The notes: generated from the sequence alone by a model not told the origin. A stretch of 6,179 nucleotides of DNA from an uncultured Clostridia bacterium (GCA_937915045.1 CALDNM010000242.1:1-6179); one strand, 5' to 3'. Numbered from the stretch's first letter, positions 1 to 6,061 are shown. Numbers and translations are program-made.

Positions 1-25
1 TGCCGCTTTCAGTTTTTTCACTCAT
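1..25 (-). CDS. Start of a second NSS-family sodium:solute symporter (partial, runs off the window)
   Basis: Only the start codon (23-25, reverse) and the following seven codons plus one base are present, reading MSEKTESG. A clear Shine-Dalgarno AAGGAGG (36-42) lies 10 nt upstream. The start resembles that of the complete NSS transporter at 551-1975: both begin ATGAGTGAAA, 19 of the first 25 bases agree, and the peptides MSEKTESG and MSESTDRSG match in length and character. The inference is that this is a tandem paralogue in the same orientation. Eight residues cannot prove a family, so the transporter assignment rests on similarity to the neighbour and on gene order. It has its own long leader and sits after the neighbour's terminator, so it is probably transcribed separately. 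Confidence 0.6.
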
Positions 26-40
26 TGCAAATATCCCTCC

Positions 41-300
41 TTGCTGAATAAATAAGTAAATAAGTGATAGTAATATTTCAAACGGTCCGCACTTTTAATG
101 ATTTCAAATGTTTAATAAGTTCTAAAAATGATAATTGAATAATTGATAATGCTTATTCTGAGTAATACTTTATCGTCTGTGCGTGATCCCGTGCTGAAAT
201 CATATAGTGATCATTGATCCTCTGATTTTTACATACAGGAGGAACCTAAGACTCTCCAGATCTTACGCTCCCCCATGCATAACATTTATCTATTCAGCAA
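41..300 (-). ncRNA. Candidate structured 5' leader RNA (unrecognised class) of the truncated gene
   Basis: No protein gene fits here. Read as minus-sense RNA, positions 300-286 pair with 55-41 in 15 contiguous base pairs including one G-U. The 3' strand of this helix ends inside the Shine-Dalgarno of the gene at 1-25. Nested inside is a hairpin of about 20 pairs, 281-260 with 252-232, with one bulged U and one G-G mismatch; it contains five G-U pairs. All six wobbles are G-U only in the minus-sense RNA and would be A-C on the other strand, which argues for an RNA expressed leftward. Weaker nested stems are 228-223 with 202-197, 219-216 with 212-209, and 174-170 with 149-145. I do not recognise a known riboswitch core. 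Alternatives are a degenerate inverted-repeat element (no target-site duplication seen) or chance pairing in AT-rich DNA. Confidence 0.45.
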
Positions 301-313
301 GCAGAGCCTGCGT

Positions 314-351
314 TTCATAGACTATTTTCAGATAATTCTAATCTCTATGAA
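314..351. repeat. 8-bp perfect inverted repeat, 22-nt spacer
   Basis: TTCATAGA (314-321) is the exact reverse complement of TCTATGAA (344-351). The right arm lies just downstream of the candidate -10 at 353-358 and covers the predicted transcription start of the minus-strand leader. It could be a regulator binding site or, if a promoter further upstream is used, an RNA hairpin at the head of the leader. No regulator is recognisable. Confidence 0.3.
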
Positions 352-352
352 T

Positions 353-382
353 AATATAGCATTATCGATTTGTTACTTCCAA
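353..382 (-). promoter_or_regulatory. Candidate sigma-A-type promoter for the truncated NSS gene
   Basis: On the minus strand TTGGAA (377-382) and TATATT (353-358) are separated by 18 bp, matching the consensus hexamers at 4/6 and 5/6. Transcription would start near 346 and give a leader of about 320 nt. A perfect TTGACA at 431-436 lies further upstream but has no good -10 at a suitable distance. In AT-rich DNA such matches occur by chance, so this is a moderate call. Confidence 0.4.
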
Positions 383-453
383 TCAATGAAATTTATGAGT
401 CCATAAATATTTTTTATAGTCGTAGTCTTCTGTCAATTATTGTACCCATGGCC

Positions 454-491
454 AAAAAAAAGAACACGGCCGCCAAAACGGATCCGTGTCC
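454..491 (-). terminator. Rho-independent terminator of the NSS transporter gene
   Basis: The minus-strand RNA forms an 8-bp GC-rich stem, 491-484 (GGACACGG) with 469-462 (CCGUGUUC), with one G-U pair. A further CCG/CGG stem can form in the loop. Eight consecutive U residues (461-454) follow directly. It begins about 60 nt after the stop codon of the gene at 551-1975 and should separate that transcript from the downstream paralogue. Confidence 0.85.
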
Positions 492-550
492 TTCTTTCAC
501 TGTATATTGATCATATAACAGTTTGCTTCATATATATTTGTGCTGCGTTT

Positions 551-1975
551 TTAGAGGCTGAACAGTCCCAGTCCGAAGAACGAGTCTATCTGGCCAAGCA
601 GTATGAACGCCATACCGATAGGCGCGATGACCTTCGTGCATGCCATGAACATACCGACCTCGTGGAATTTGTTCCCTTCGAGTGTAGCTTCTTTGACAAC
701 AGCGTCTTTTCCGATGACCCATCCTACGATGATCGACATGACCAGCGCTCCGAACGGCATCATGATCCCTTCAGCAAGAAGGTCGAAGAAGTCGAGCCAA
801 CATTTGCCGAGAGGCTGCGGAAGTCCTGTAGCTCCGAGTCCGTCGAGAGCAACGATGATATTCATGATGCCTACGACGACAGCTCCTGTGAGAACAGCTT
901 TCTTTCTTGACCATCCCTTATTAGGATCGCCCTTGCCTGTCATTTCCTGAAGCGATACTGTCACTACTTCAAGCAGTGATATCGATGAAGATATACCCGC
1001 TATCGTGACGAGGAAGTAGAACAGTGTACCCATGACCGGGCCAATAGCTCCCATCGAATCGAATACAGACTGCATCGTTACGAAGAGAAGTCCAGGGCCG
1101 CCTGCAGGTTCCATACCGAAAGCGAATACTGCCGGGAATACCGCGAGAGCAGCCATGAGAGCTACTATAGTATCGCATATAACGATGATCCATGCTGAAC
1201 TTTCAAGATTTTCTTTTTTAGTAAGATATGACCCATAGGTTATCATTGCGCCCATGCCGAGCGATAATGAGAAGAACATCTGTCCTCCGGCGCTCCCCAG
1301 GGTATTTACAAATTCCTTGCCCATGAGCATGTCCCACTGTGGCTTGAAGATGAACGCGAGTCCCGCGCTTGATCCCGGAAGAGTTACCGACTTTATGATG
1401 ATAACTATAAGTATAACGAACAGCAGAGGCATTCCGATCTTGCAGAACTTTTCTATTCCGCCGGATACTCCGCCGATGCAGATAAACGCTGTGAGAACGA
1501 CGAATATCACTGCCCATGCCACCGCCTGTGTCTGGTCGGTAGTGAACGCTGTGAAATACGCTCCCGCTTCTCCGCTCATACCCCAGCCTGCATTCACAAG
1601 AGTACCTATATTCGCTATAGTATACTTGAGAACGTATCCGCCAAGAGTACAATAGAATCCCATAAGGAACAGCGCGGACAACATCGCGAGCCATCCCATG
1701 AACTTGAGGTTCTTTCCGTTTCTTTTGCCTATGTTGATGTACGAGCCCATAGGTCCGAGCATCTCACGGCGTCCTATGAACAGTTCACCGAACATGATAG
1801 CGAATCCTACCAGTACGGCAAGAATAAGATAGCAGATAAGGAAAGCGAAACCACCGTGAGTACCCATCTTATATGGGAATCCCCAGATATTTCCGAAGCC
1901 TACTGCTGAGCCGACTGCGGCCATTAGAAATCCGAAATACGAATTAAAACCGCTGCGATCAGTACTTTCACTCAT
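551..1975 (-). CDS. Sodium-dependent transporter, neurotransmitter:sodium symporter (NSS/SNF) family, 474 aa
   Basis: Predicted Na+-coupled importer of a small solute, most likely an amino acid, in the cytoplasmic membrane. Eleven hydrophobic segments are visible, as in bacterial relatives MhsT and Tyt1. TM1 carries the signature AVGSAVGFGNIWGFP (20-34), aligning with the unwound LeuT helix: A24 and N29 match the Na1 ligands A22 and N27. TM6 has GQMFFSLSLGMG (231-242). TM7 has D268 where LeuT has N286. TM8 has AGISSS (326-331), with S329 and S330 at the Na2 positions T354 and S355. TM10 keeps an Asp in LDFFD (394-398) at the LeuT D404 outer-gate position, but its usual partner Arg30 is Gly32 here. 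The start was chosen because AGGAGG (1985-1990) lies 9 nt upstream of the codon at 1973-1975; an in-frame ATG 20 codons earlier lacks a ribosome site. The substrate cannot be read from the sequence. Confidence 0.93.
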   Translation of the reverse strand: MSESTDRSGFNSYFGFLMAAVGSAVGFGNIWGFPYKMGTHGGFAFLICYLILAVLVGFAIMFGELFIGRREMLGPMGSYINIGKRNGKNLKFMGWLAMLSALFLMGFYCTLGGYVLKYTIANIGTLVNAGWGMSGEAGAYFTAFTTDQTQAVAWAVIFVVLTAFICIGGVSGGIEKFCKIGMPLLFVILIVIIIKSVTLPGSSAGLAFIFKPQWDMLMGKEFVNTLGSAGGQMFFSLSLGMGAMITYGSYLTKKENLESSAWIIVICDTIVALMAALAVFPAVFAFGMEPAGGPGLLFVTMQSVFDSMGAIGPVMGTLFYFLVTIAGISSSISLLEVVTVSLQEMTGKGDPNKGWSRKKAVLTGAVVVGIMNIIVALDGLGATGLPQPLGKCWLDFFDLLAEGIMMPFGALVMSIIVGWVIGKDAVVKEATLEGNKFHEVGMFMACTKVIAPIGMAFILLGQIDSFFGLGLFSL

Positions 1976-2119
1976 TGAATAATTCCTCCTAAATAATAAA
2001 TAACTTGGATAGTAACTGCGTATATTTTCGATCAATGCGGACGCGTTAGGTTTGAATGTTTCTTTGGATGTAGATCGTTTTTAATAAAATGTGCGCGCAT
2101 TGTTCAAAACGAAAGCAAG

Positions 2120-2151
2120 AAAAAGGAGCTTGGGACATGTACCCGAGTTCC
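2120..2151 (-). terminator. Weak terminator-like hairpin in the NSS leader
   Basis: Positions 2142-2151 and 2125-2134 form an imperfect inverted repeat with a 7-nt loop, followed leftward by UUUUU (2124-2120). In the minus-sense RNA the stem has eight pairs and two A-C mismatches, so it is weak. In the plus-sense RNA the same two positions are G-U pairs but no U-tract follows. It could act as an attenuator between the promoter at 2251-2280 and the NSS gene, or the structure could belong to a plus-strand RNA. Confidence 0.25.
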
Positions 2152-2157
2152 GTCAAA

Positions 2158-2208
2158 TCACCCCTGTGGTCGTTCTGTTTTCATCCTTTTACCATTATTG
2201 GCAGGCAT
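2158..2208 (-). CDS. Possible 16-codon leader peptide upstream of the NSS gene
   Basis: An ATG (2206-2208) preceded at 8 nt by AAGGAG (2217-2222) opens a 16-codon frame, MPANNGKRMKTERPQG, ending in TGA at 2158-2160. It lies about 35 nt downstream of the predicted start of a good minus-strand promoter and just before a terminator-like hairpin, the layout of a leader-peptide attenuator. Against this, there is no run of a single regulatory amino acid, and a plus-strand ribosome-site-plus-ATG of similar quality exists in the same stretch (ATG at 2137). Translation is inferred from the ribosome site alone. Confidence 0.25.
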   Translation of the reverse strand: MPANNGKRMKTERPQG

Positions 2209-2250
2209 AAAGTCTTCTCCTTGTTAAAAGAATATCAACTGACTACGGTC

Positions 2251-2280
2251 ATAATATCATACAATTCGAACTGTTTTCAA
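2251..2280 (-). promoter_or_regulatory. Candidate promoter for the NSS transporter leader
   Basis: On the minus strand TTGAAA (2275-2280) and TATTAT (2251-2256) are separated by 18 bp, each matching consensus at 5/6. Transcription would begin near 2244 and give a leader of about 270 nt before the NSS start at 1975. I found no better pair of hexamers closer to the gene. Confidence 0.5.
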
Positions 2281-2308
2281 TGAATAAACAATATCTATAA
2301 TATGCGCA

Positions 2309-2338
2309 AATGTAATATAACTTTAATGTAATATACAT
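2309..2338. repeat. Paired 11-bp direct repeats upstream of the ATPase promoter
   Basis: AATGTAATATA occurs at 2309-2319 and again at 2325-2335, 16 bp apart. The second copy lies within a short perfect palindrome, ATGTA-ATA-TACAT (2326-2338). The pair ends 15 bp upstream of the -35 at 2353 and also lies behind the leftward promoter at 2251-2280. It could bind a regulator of either gene, but the AT-rich composition makes chance a real alternative. Confidence 0.3.
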
Positions 2339-2352
2339 CTCCGCCCACTCAC

Positions 2353-2381
2353 TTGATTTGCCTCTATACTTATGGTACAAT
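2353..2381 (+). promoter_or_regulatory. Promoter of the riboswitch-ATPase transcript
   Basis: TTGATT (2353-2358) and TACAAT (2376-2381) are separated by exactly 17 bp, with an extended -10 TGG just before the -10 hexamer. The predicted start near 2388 falls about nine bases before the riboswitch P1 helix, where an aptamer leader is expected to begin. A second plus-strand -10, a perfect TATAAT at 2296-2301 with a weak -35 TTTTCA (2274-2279), could provide an upstream start. Confidence 0.7.
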
Positions 2382-2396
2382 TTCAAAAATAAGACG

Positions 2397-2527
2397 ATAC
2401 CCATGAGGGAGTAATTTGCGCGAAAACGTGGCATCTCAACATCATGATCGCGGCGTCAGGCCTAACGATCTGGGCTGCCTTAATGAATGAGACTCATGTA
2501 TGGCTGCGGCTGTACCTGGGTTTTTTT
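2397..2527 (+). promoter_or_regulatory. yybP-ykoY manganese riboswitch with terminator expression platform
   Basis: The conserved blocks of the yybP-ykoY family appear in order: GGGAGTA (2407-2413), GTCA (2455-2458), GGCTGC (2473-2478) and TGAGAC (2488-2493). They are closed by a P1 helix, CATGAG (2402-2407) with CTCATG (2493-2498), extended by ATA (2397-2399) with TAT (2499-2501). This family is established as a Mn2+ sensor. The bases of the P1 3' strand are also the 5' arm of the terminator at 2493-2527, so the two folds exclude each other. Mn2+ binding should therefore hold P1 together, prevent termination and turn the downstream gene on. The first conserved G-run is one G shorter than the usual GGGGAGUA unless G2407 is counted in both elements. 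The downstream P-type ATPase is a known kind of target for this class. Confidence 0.88.
2493..2527 (+). terminator. Intrinsic terminator of the Mn2+ riboswitch
   Basis: The stem pairs CTCA (2493-2496) with TGGG (2517-2520) and GTATGGC (2498-2504) with GCTGTAC (2509-2515), with one U-C mismatch between the blocks, three G-U pairs and a UGCG tetraloop. Seven U residues follow (2521-2527). The 5' arm overlaps the 3' strand of aptamer P1, making termination the default state without ligand. Confidence 0.85.
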
Positions 2528-2561
2528 ATTCATTATATTAATGAAAGGACATAAAAAACAT

Positions 2562-5210
2562 ATGAAGACTTATCTTTCAGACAAAGAAGAAGTGCTTTCA
2601 CTGTATGAAACAGGACATGAAGGCCTCGATCCGGATGAAGCAGCCGGGCGTTTAGAAAAGAACGGCAGGAACAAACTGGCCGAGCCTAAGAGGACAAGTA
2701 TCGGAAGAAGGCTCCTGAACCAGCTTGCGGATCCTATGATCATCGTTCTTCTTGCGGCCGCTGCTCTTTCACTCGTGACATCTCTGTATGAGAATGAATC
2801 TTACGCGGATGTATTCATCATCCTGTTCGTAGTCGTTCTGAACTCCATCCTTGGAGTCGTGCAGGAAAGCAAGGCGGAAGACGCGATCGACGCTCTTAAA
2901 AAAATGACGGCTCCTGAGTCCACGGTCCTCCGCGGCGGGAAACTTGTCACAGTGAAGAGCGACGATCTGGTCGTCGGAGACGTGATAATACTGGAAGCCG
3001 GCGATTCAGTACCGGCCGACGCGAGAGTCATCGAATGCGCTACTATGAAAGTGGAAGAATCCGCTCTGACAGGCGAATCCCTTCCTGTCACAAAGACATC
3101 TGATACTCTTTCAGTCAAAGAAGGCGAAAAAGACATATCTCTTGGAGACCGCAAGAATATGGTCTACATGGGCAGCACCGTAGTATACGGCAGAGGCGAA
3201 GCTGTCATCTGCGCCACGGGCATGGATACAGAGATGGGAAAGATCGCCGACGCCATCACGCAGGCGAAGGACGAGATTACTCCTCTCCAGCAAAAGCTCA
3301 ATGGTCTCAGCAAAATACTGACCATCCTGGTACTTATTATATGTGTAGTAATATTCGCGGCAGGTATTTTCGAAGCCGGAAAGATCACTGTCGACGTCAT
3401 GATCAATACATTCATGCTTGCCGTATCACTTGCGGTAGCCGCTATTCCTGAAGGTCTGGTGGCCGTCGTCACTATAGTCCTTTCTATGGGCGTCACGAAA
3501 ATGTCCAAAAGAAACGCCGTGATAAGAAAACTTACTGCAGTCGAAACCCTCGGCTGCGCGCAGATAATATGTTCTGACAAGACAGGAACACTTACGCAGA
3601 ATAAAATGACTGTAGTCGATCATTTCTGCCCTGACGAAGATCTCTTGGCGAAGGGTATGGCTCTCTGCTGCGACGCTCAGCTCGGCGATGATGGCATCGC
3701 TATAGGCGAACCTACGGAATGCGCGCTCGTCGAGTACGCTCTGAACTGCAATATGCCTAAATCCTCTCTCGTAGAAAAGTACCCGAGAGTCGGAGAAGCG
3801 CCTTTCGATTCAGGAAGAAAAATGATGTCGACCGTACACAGCGACAATGAAAACAGCGGTCACTTCATCCAGTTCACTAAGGGCGCGCCTGATGTACTCC
3901 TCAGGAACTGCACGAGCATGCTCACGCTGAACGGTATCGTCCCTCTCACAGACGATCTGCGTGAGAAGATAAAAAAATCAAACAGCGATATGGCTTCAAG
4001 GGCCTTAAGAGTCCTGGCGCTCGCGACGAAAGAATACGACAACGCTCCTGAAGACTGCAGCCCTGAGTCCATAGAGACAGGACTTACTTTCATCGGCCTT
4101 ACCGGGATGATCGATCCTATAAGACCTGAAGTAAAAGCAGCCGTCGATGAATGCCGCTCTGCAGGGATACGCCCTGTCATGATCACAGGCGACCAGCTCG
4201 ACACAGCTATAGCGATAGCCCGCGACCTCGGGATCCTTGAGGACGCATCTCAGGCCATCCTCGGAGCAAGGCTCGACGATATGACAGATGAAGAACTCGA
4301 ACAGCATATCGAAGATTTCTCAGTCTACGCGAGAGTGCAGCCTGAACACAAAGTCCGCATTGTCAACGCGTGGCAGAAACGCGGAAAAGTGACCGCCATG
4401 ACCGGCGACGGAGTGAATGACGCTCCTTCGATCAAGACAGCGGATATCGGTGTTGGCATGGGCATCACCGGTACGGACGTTACTAAAAATGTCGCTGATA
4501 TGATACTCGCGGATGATAACTTCGCGACGATAGTTTCCGCTGTAGAAGAAGGAAGAAAAGTATACGCCAACATCAGAAAAGCGATACAGTTCCTCCTCAG
4601 TTCTAATATTTCTGAGGTCCTGGCGATATTCACTGCTACTATGCTCCAGTTCACGATACTTATGCCGGCGCATATATTATGGATCAATCTGATCACGGAT
4701 TCCCTCCCTGCGCTCGCGCTTGGTATGGAGCCGGGTGAAAAAGATTCTATGAAAAAGAAACCCCGCGATTCCAAAGACGGGATCTTCGCGGGAGGAGTCG
4801 GTATCGATATATTGTACCAGGGCATGTTCGTAACGATACTGGTCCTGGCAGCTTACTTCATTGGACATTATATGGAATGGAGCCAGTGGGAGATCACCAA
4901 CAGCGCGGACGGCATGACCATGGCTTTCCTGACTATGTCGATGTGCGAGATATTCCAGTCTTTCAATATGAGGGCTCAGAGAAAATCGATATTCTCGCTG
5001 TCTAAACAGAATGGATGGCTGTGGGGCTCAGCGCTCGCGGCGCTTGCTCTGACTACATCCGTGATCACTATACCGTTCTTTGTAAACGCGTTCGGTTTCA
5101 CACCGATATCAATCAAAGAATATTTCACAGCTATGGGACTCGCTGTAGCGATCATACCTCTGGTCGAGATCGTAAAGTTCTTCCAGAGGAAAGTCACAGG
5201 GCGAAGCTAA
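2562..5210 (+). CDS. P-type cation-exporting ATPase (P2-type, Mn2+/Ca2+), 882 aa
   Basis: Predicted ATP-driven efflux pump for Mn2+ and/or Ca2+ in the cytoplasmic membrane. All P-type domains are present: N-terminal cation-ATPase segment; M1-M2 (about 57-100); actuator TGES (170-173); M4 VAAIPEG (292-298); phosphorylated D339 in DKTGT; nucleotide-binding KGAPD (440-444); TGD (542-544); TGDGVNDAP (614-622); and M5-M10. Ion ligands match SERCA: E297 (E309), N682 and E685 (N768, E771), N709, T712 and D713 (N796, T799, D800). The M8 Glu908 is Ser793, so one transported ion is more likely than two. Length is typical of bacterial Ca2+/Mn2+ pumps. The start at 2562 has AAAGGA 12 nt upstream; in-frame ATGs at 2487 and 2541 lack a ribosome site, and 2487 lies in the riboswitch. 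Sequence alone does not separate Mn2+ from Ca2+; the riboswitch favours Mn2+. The gene converges on, and overlaps by 4 nt, the phosphatase gene. Confidence 0.95.
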   Translation: MKTYLSDKEEVLSLYETGHEGLDPDEAAGRLEKNGRNKLAEPKRTSIGRRLLNQLADPMIIVLLAAAALSLVTSLYENESYADVFIILFVVVLNSILGVVQESKAEDAIDALKKMTAPESTVLRGGKLVTVKSDDLVVGDVIILEAGDSVPADARVIECATMKVEESALTGESLPVTKTSDTLSVKEGEKDISLGDRKNMVYMGSTVVYGRGEAVICATGMDTEMGKIADAITQAKDEITPLQQKLNGLSKILTILVLIICVVIFAAGIFEAGKITVDVMINTFMLAVSLAVAAIPEGLVAVVTIVLSMGVTKMSKRNAVIRKLTAVETLGCAQIICSDKTGTLTQNKMTVVDHFCPDEDLLAKGMALCCDAQLGDDGIAIGEPTECALVEYALNCNMPKSSLVEKYPRVGEAPFDSGRKMMSTVHSDNENSGHFIQFTKGAPDVLLRNCTSMLTLNGIVPLTDDLREKIKKSNSDMASRALRVLALATKEYDNAPEDCSPESIETGLTFIGLTGMIDPIRPEVKAAVDECRSAGIRPVMITGDQLDTAIAIARDLGILEDASQAILGARLDDMTDEELEQHIEDFSVYARVQPEHKVRIVNAWQKRGKVTAMTGDGVNDAPSIKTADIGVGMGITGTDVTKNVADMILADDNFATIVSAVEEGRKVYANIRKAIQFLLSSNISEVLAIFTATMLQFTILMPAHILWINLITDSLPALALGMEPGEKDSMKKKPRDSKDGIFAGGVGIDILYQGMFVTILVLAAYFIGHYMEWSQWEITNSADGMTMAFLTMSMCEIFQSFNMRAQRKSIFSLSKQNGWLWGSALAALALTTSVITIPFFVNAFGFTPISIKEYFTAMGLAVAIIPLVEIVKFFQRKVTGRS

Positions 5211-6061
5211 TTCAGGTTCCTGTGATTGTTATCAAGACCTATGAACTTTTCAAGGGCACATCTGACACCTTCACTGTCATTTGTGCCCGTGATAAATTTT
5301 GCGGCTTTTTTCGTGTCAGGCTCACCGTTTTCCATCGCAACAGAAAGGCTGGCCATTTTCAGCATCCCGACATCGTTACCGCTGTCACCTATCGCCATCA
5401 CTTCATTTTTTCTTATTCCGAGATCTTTCATCAGTATGGAGAGCCCTGTCCCTTTATTCATACCGTAAGGCATGACATCGACGTATTCGTCTCCTGATTT
5501 ATATACGGACATCCTGTCTCCGAATGCCTCATTTATTATATCTTTTGCTCTGTTGATTTTCTCGGTATCCCTGTCAACGACCAGCATCTTGTTCGGTCTC
5601 ACTTCTCCGGGCACGATCACATCGAGATCATCCGGATCTTCCGCTACAAAAACGTCATCCACAAGGCTGAACTTTCTAAACGAATCTTTCGCGAATTTAT
5701 CATCTCTGTTCATGACCACTCTTTCACAGTCCCCAAAAATCACAGCGCACGTATAGTCATGACCTGTGCAGAATTCCAGAAATTCTTTGGCATACTCACG
5801 CGGCATAGTCATTGTTTCCTTTATGCCGCCAATATCGTTTCCGCCGAATATCAGCGCTCCGTTATGCAGTATCATGGGCTGTCCTTCAGCGCCTATCTCC
5901 TGCTGCACCAGCGCGGCAGTACTTGAACTGCGTCCTGATGAAATAACAAAGTATATCCCCTTATCCATTACTTTTTTGATAGCCTGTTTTGTTGTCTCCG
6001 TGACTTTCTTCTCTGATGTGAGGAGCGTTCCGTCAAGATCTACAGCTACAAGTTTTATCAT
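5207..6061 (-). CDS. Cof-type HAD-superfamily phosphatase (HAD-IIB), 284 aa
   Basis: Predicted Mg2+-dependent cytosolic phosphatase of small phosphorylated metabolites. Relatives act on sugar phosphates, flavin or pyridoxal phosphate, and the substrate here is not deducible. All four HAD motifs are in order: motif I DLDGT (8-12), with nucleophile D8 and acid/base D10; motif II SSGR (41-44); motif III K203 in MNKG; motif IV GDSGND (225-230). The C2-type cap lies between motifs II and III (about 85-195), and HNGA (66-69) is typical of Cof proteins. The start at 6059-6061 puts motif I at residue 8, as usual, and has AAAGGG (6072-6077) 10 nt upstream. An in-frame ATG 34 codons earlier would precede the promoter. 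Length is normal for the family. Its TAG stop overlaps the TAA of the convergent ATPase gene, and no intrinsic terminator follows. Confidence 0.94.
   Translation of the reverse strand: MIKLVAVDLDGTLLTSEKKVTETTKQAIKKVMDKGIYFVISSGRSSSTAALVQQEIGAEGQPMILHNGALIFGGNDIGGIKETMTMPREYAKEFLEFCTGHDYTCAVIFGDCERVVMNRDDKFAKDSFRKFSLVDDVFVAEDPDDLDVIVPGEVRPNKMLVVDRDTEKINRAKDIINEAFGDRMSVYKSGDEYVDVMPYGMNKGTGLSILMKDLGIRKNEVMAIGDSGNDVGMLKMASLSVAMENGEPDTKKAAKFITGTNDSEGVRCALEKFIGLDNNHRNLN
5254..5288. repeat. Hairpin-forming inverted repeat just past the ATPase stop
   Basis: GGGCACA (5254-5260) pairs with TGTGCCC (5282-5288), and inside it TGACA (5263-5267) pairs with TGTCA (5275-5279), giving 12 Watson-Crick pairs around a 2x2 internal loop and a 7-nt loop. 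It lies 44 nt after the ATPase stop codon, within the coding sequence of the phosphatase. No U-tract follows directly; the nearest run, six T at 5306-5311, is 17 nt further on. It may protect or partly terminate the ATPase mRNA, but it is not a standard terminator. Confidence 0.35.

Noticed and set aside
197..230. Plus-strand terminator from the inverted repeat followed by TTTTT
   Set aside because: The stem is AT-rich and interrupted by unequal loops, and no plus-strand gene ends nearby.
232..281. Glycine riboswitch, prompted by a CUGGAGAG segment
   Set aside because: The expected downstream ACCGAAGG and CAGGUAAA-type blocks are absent, and the segment is simply the loop of a long hairpin.
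41..300. MITE-like transposable element with 15-bp terminal inverted repeats
   Set aside because: No target-site duplication is visible outside the repeats, and the imperfect pairs are all G-U in one RNA strand, which fits a leader RNA better; not fully excluded.
440..910. 156-codon plus-strand reading frame
   Set aside because: It runs through the terminator and antisense to the NSS gene, has no ribosome site and a composition (many Asp, Arg, His, Ser) typical of a shadow frame.
2137..2283. 48-codon plus-strand frame with AGGAG 8 nt upstream
   Set aside because: No convincing plus-strand promoter serves it, there is no recognisable protein feature, and the AGGAG lies in a hairpin stem; kept only as a caveat to the leader finding.
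2487..2561. N-terminal extension of the ATPase reading frame, starting at ATG 2487 or 2541
   Set aside because: These bases are the riboswitch P1 3' strand, terminator and U-tract; neither ATG has a ribosome site, whereas ATG 2562 does and starts a normal P-type N-terminus.
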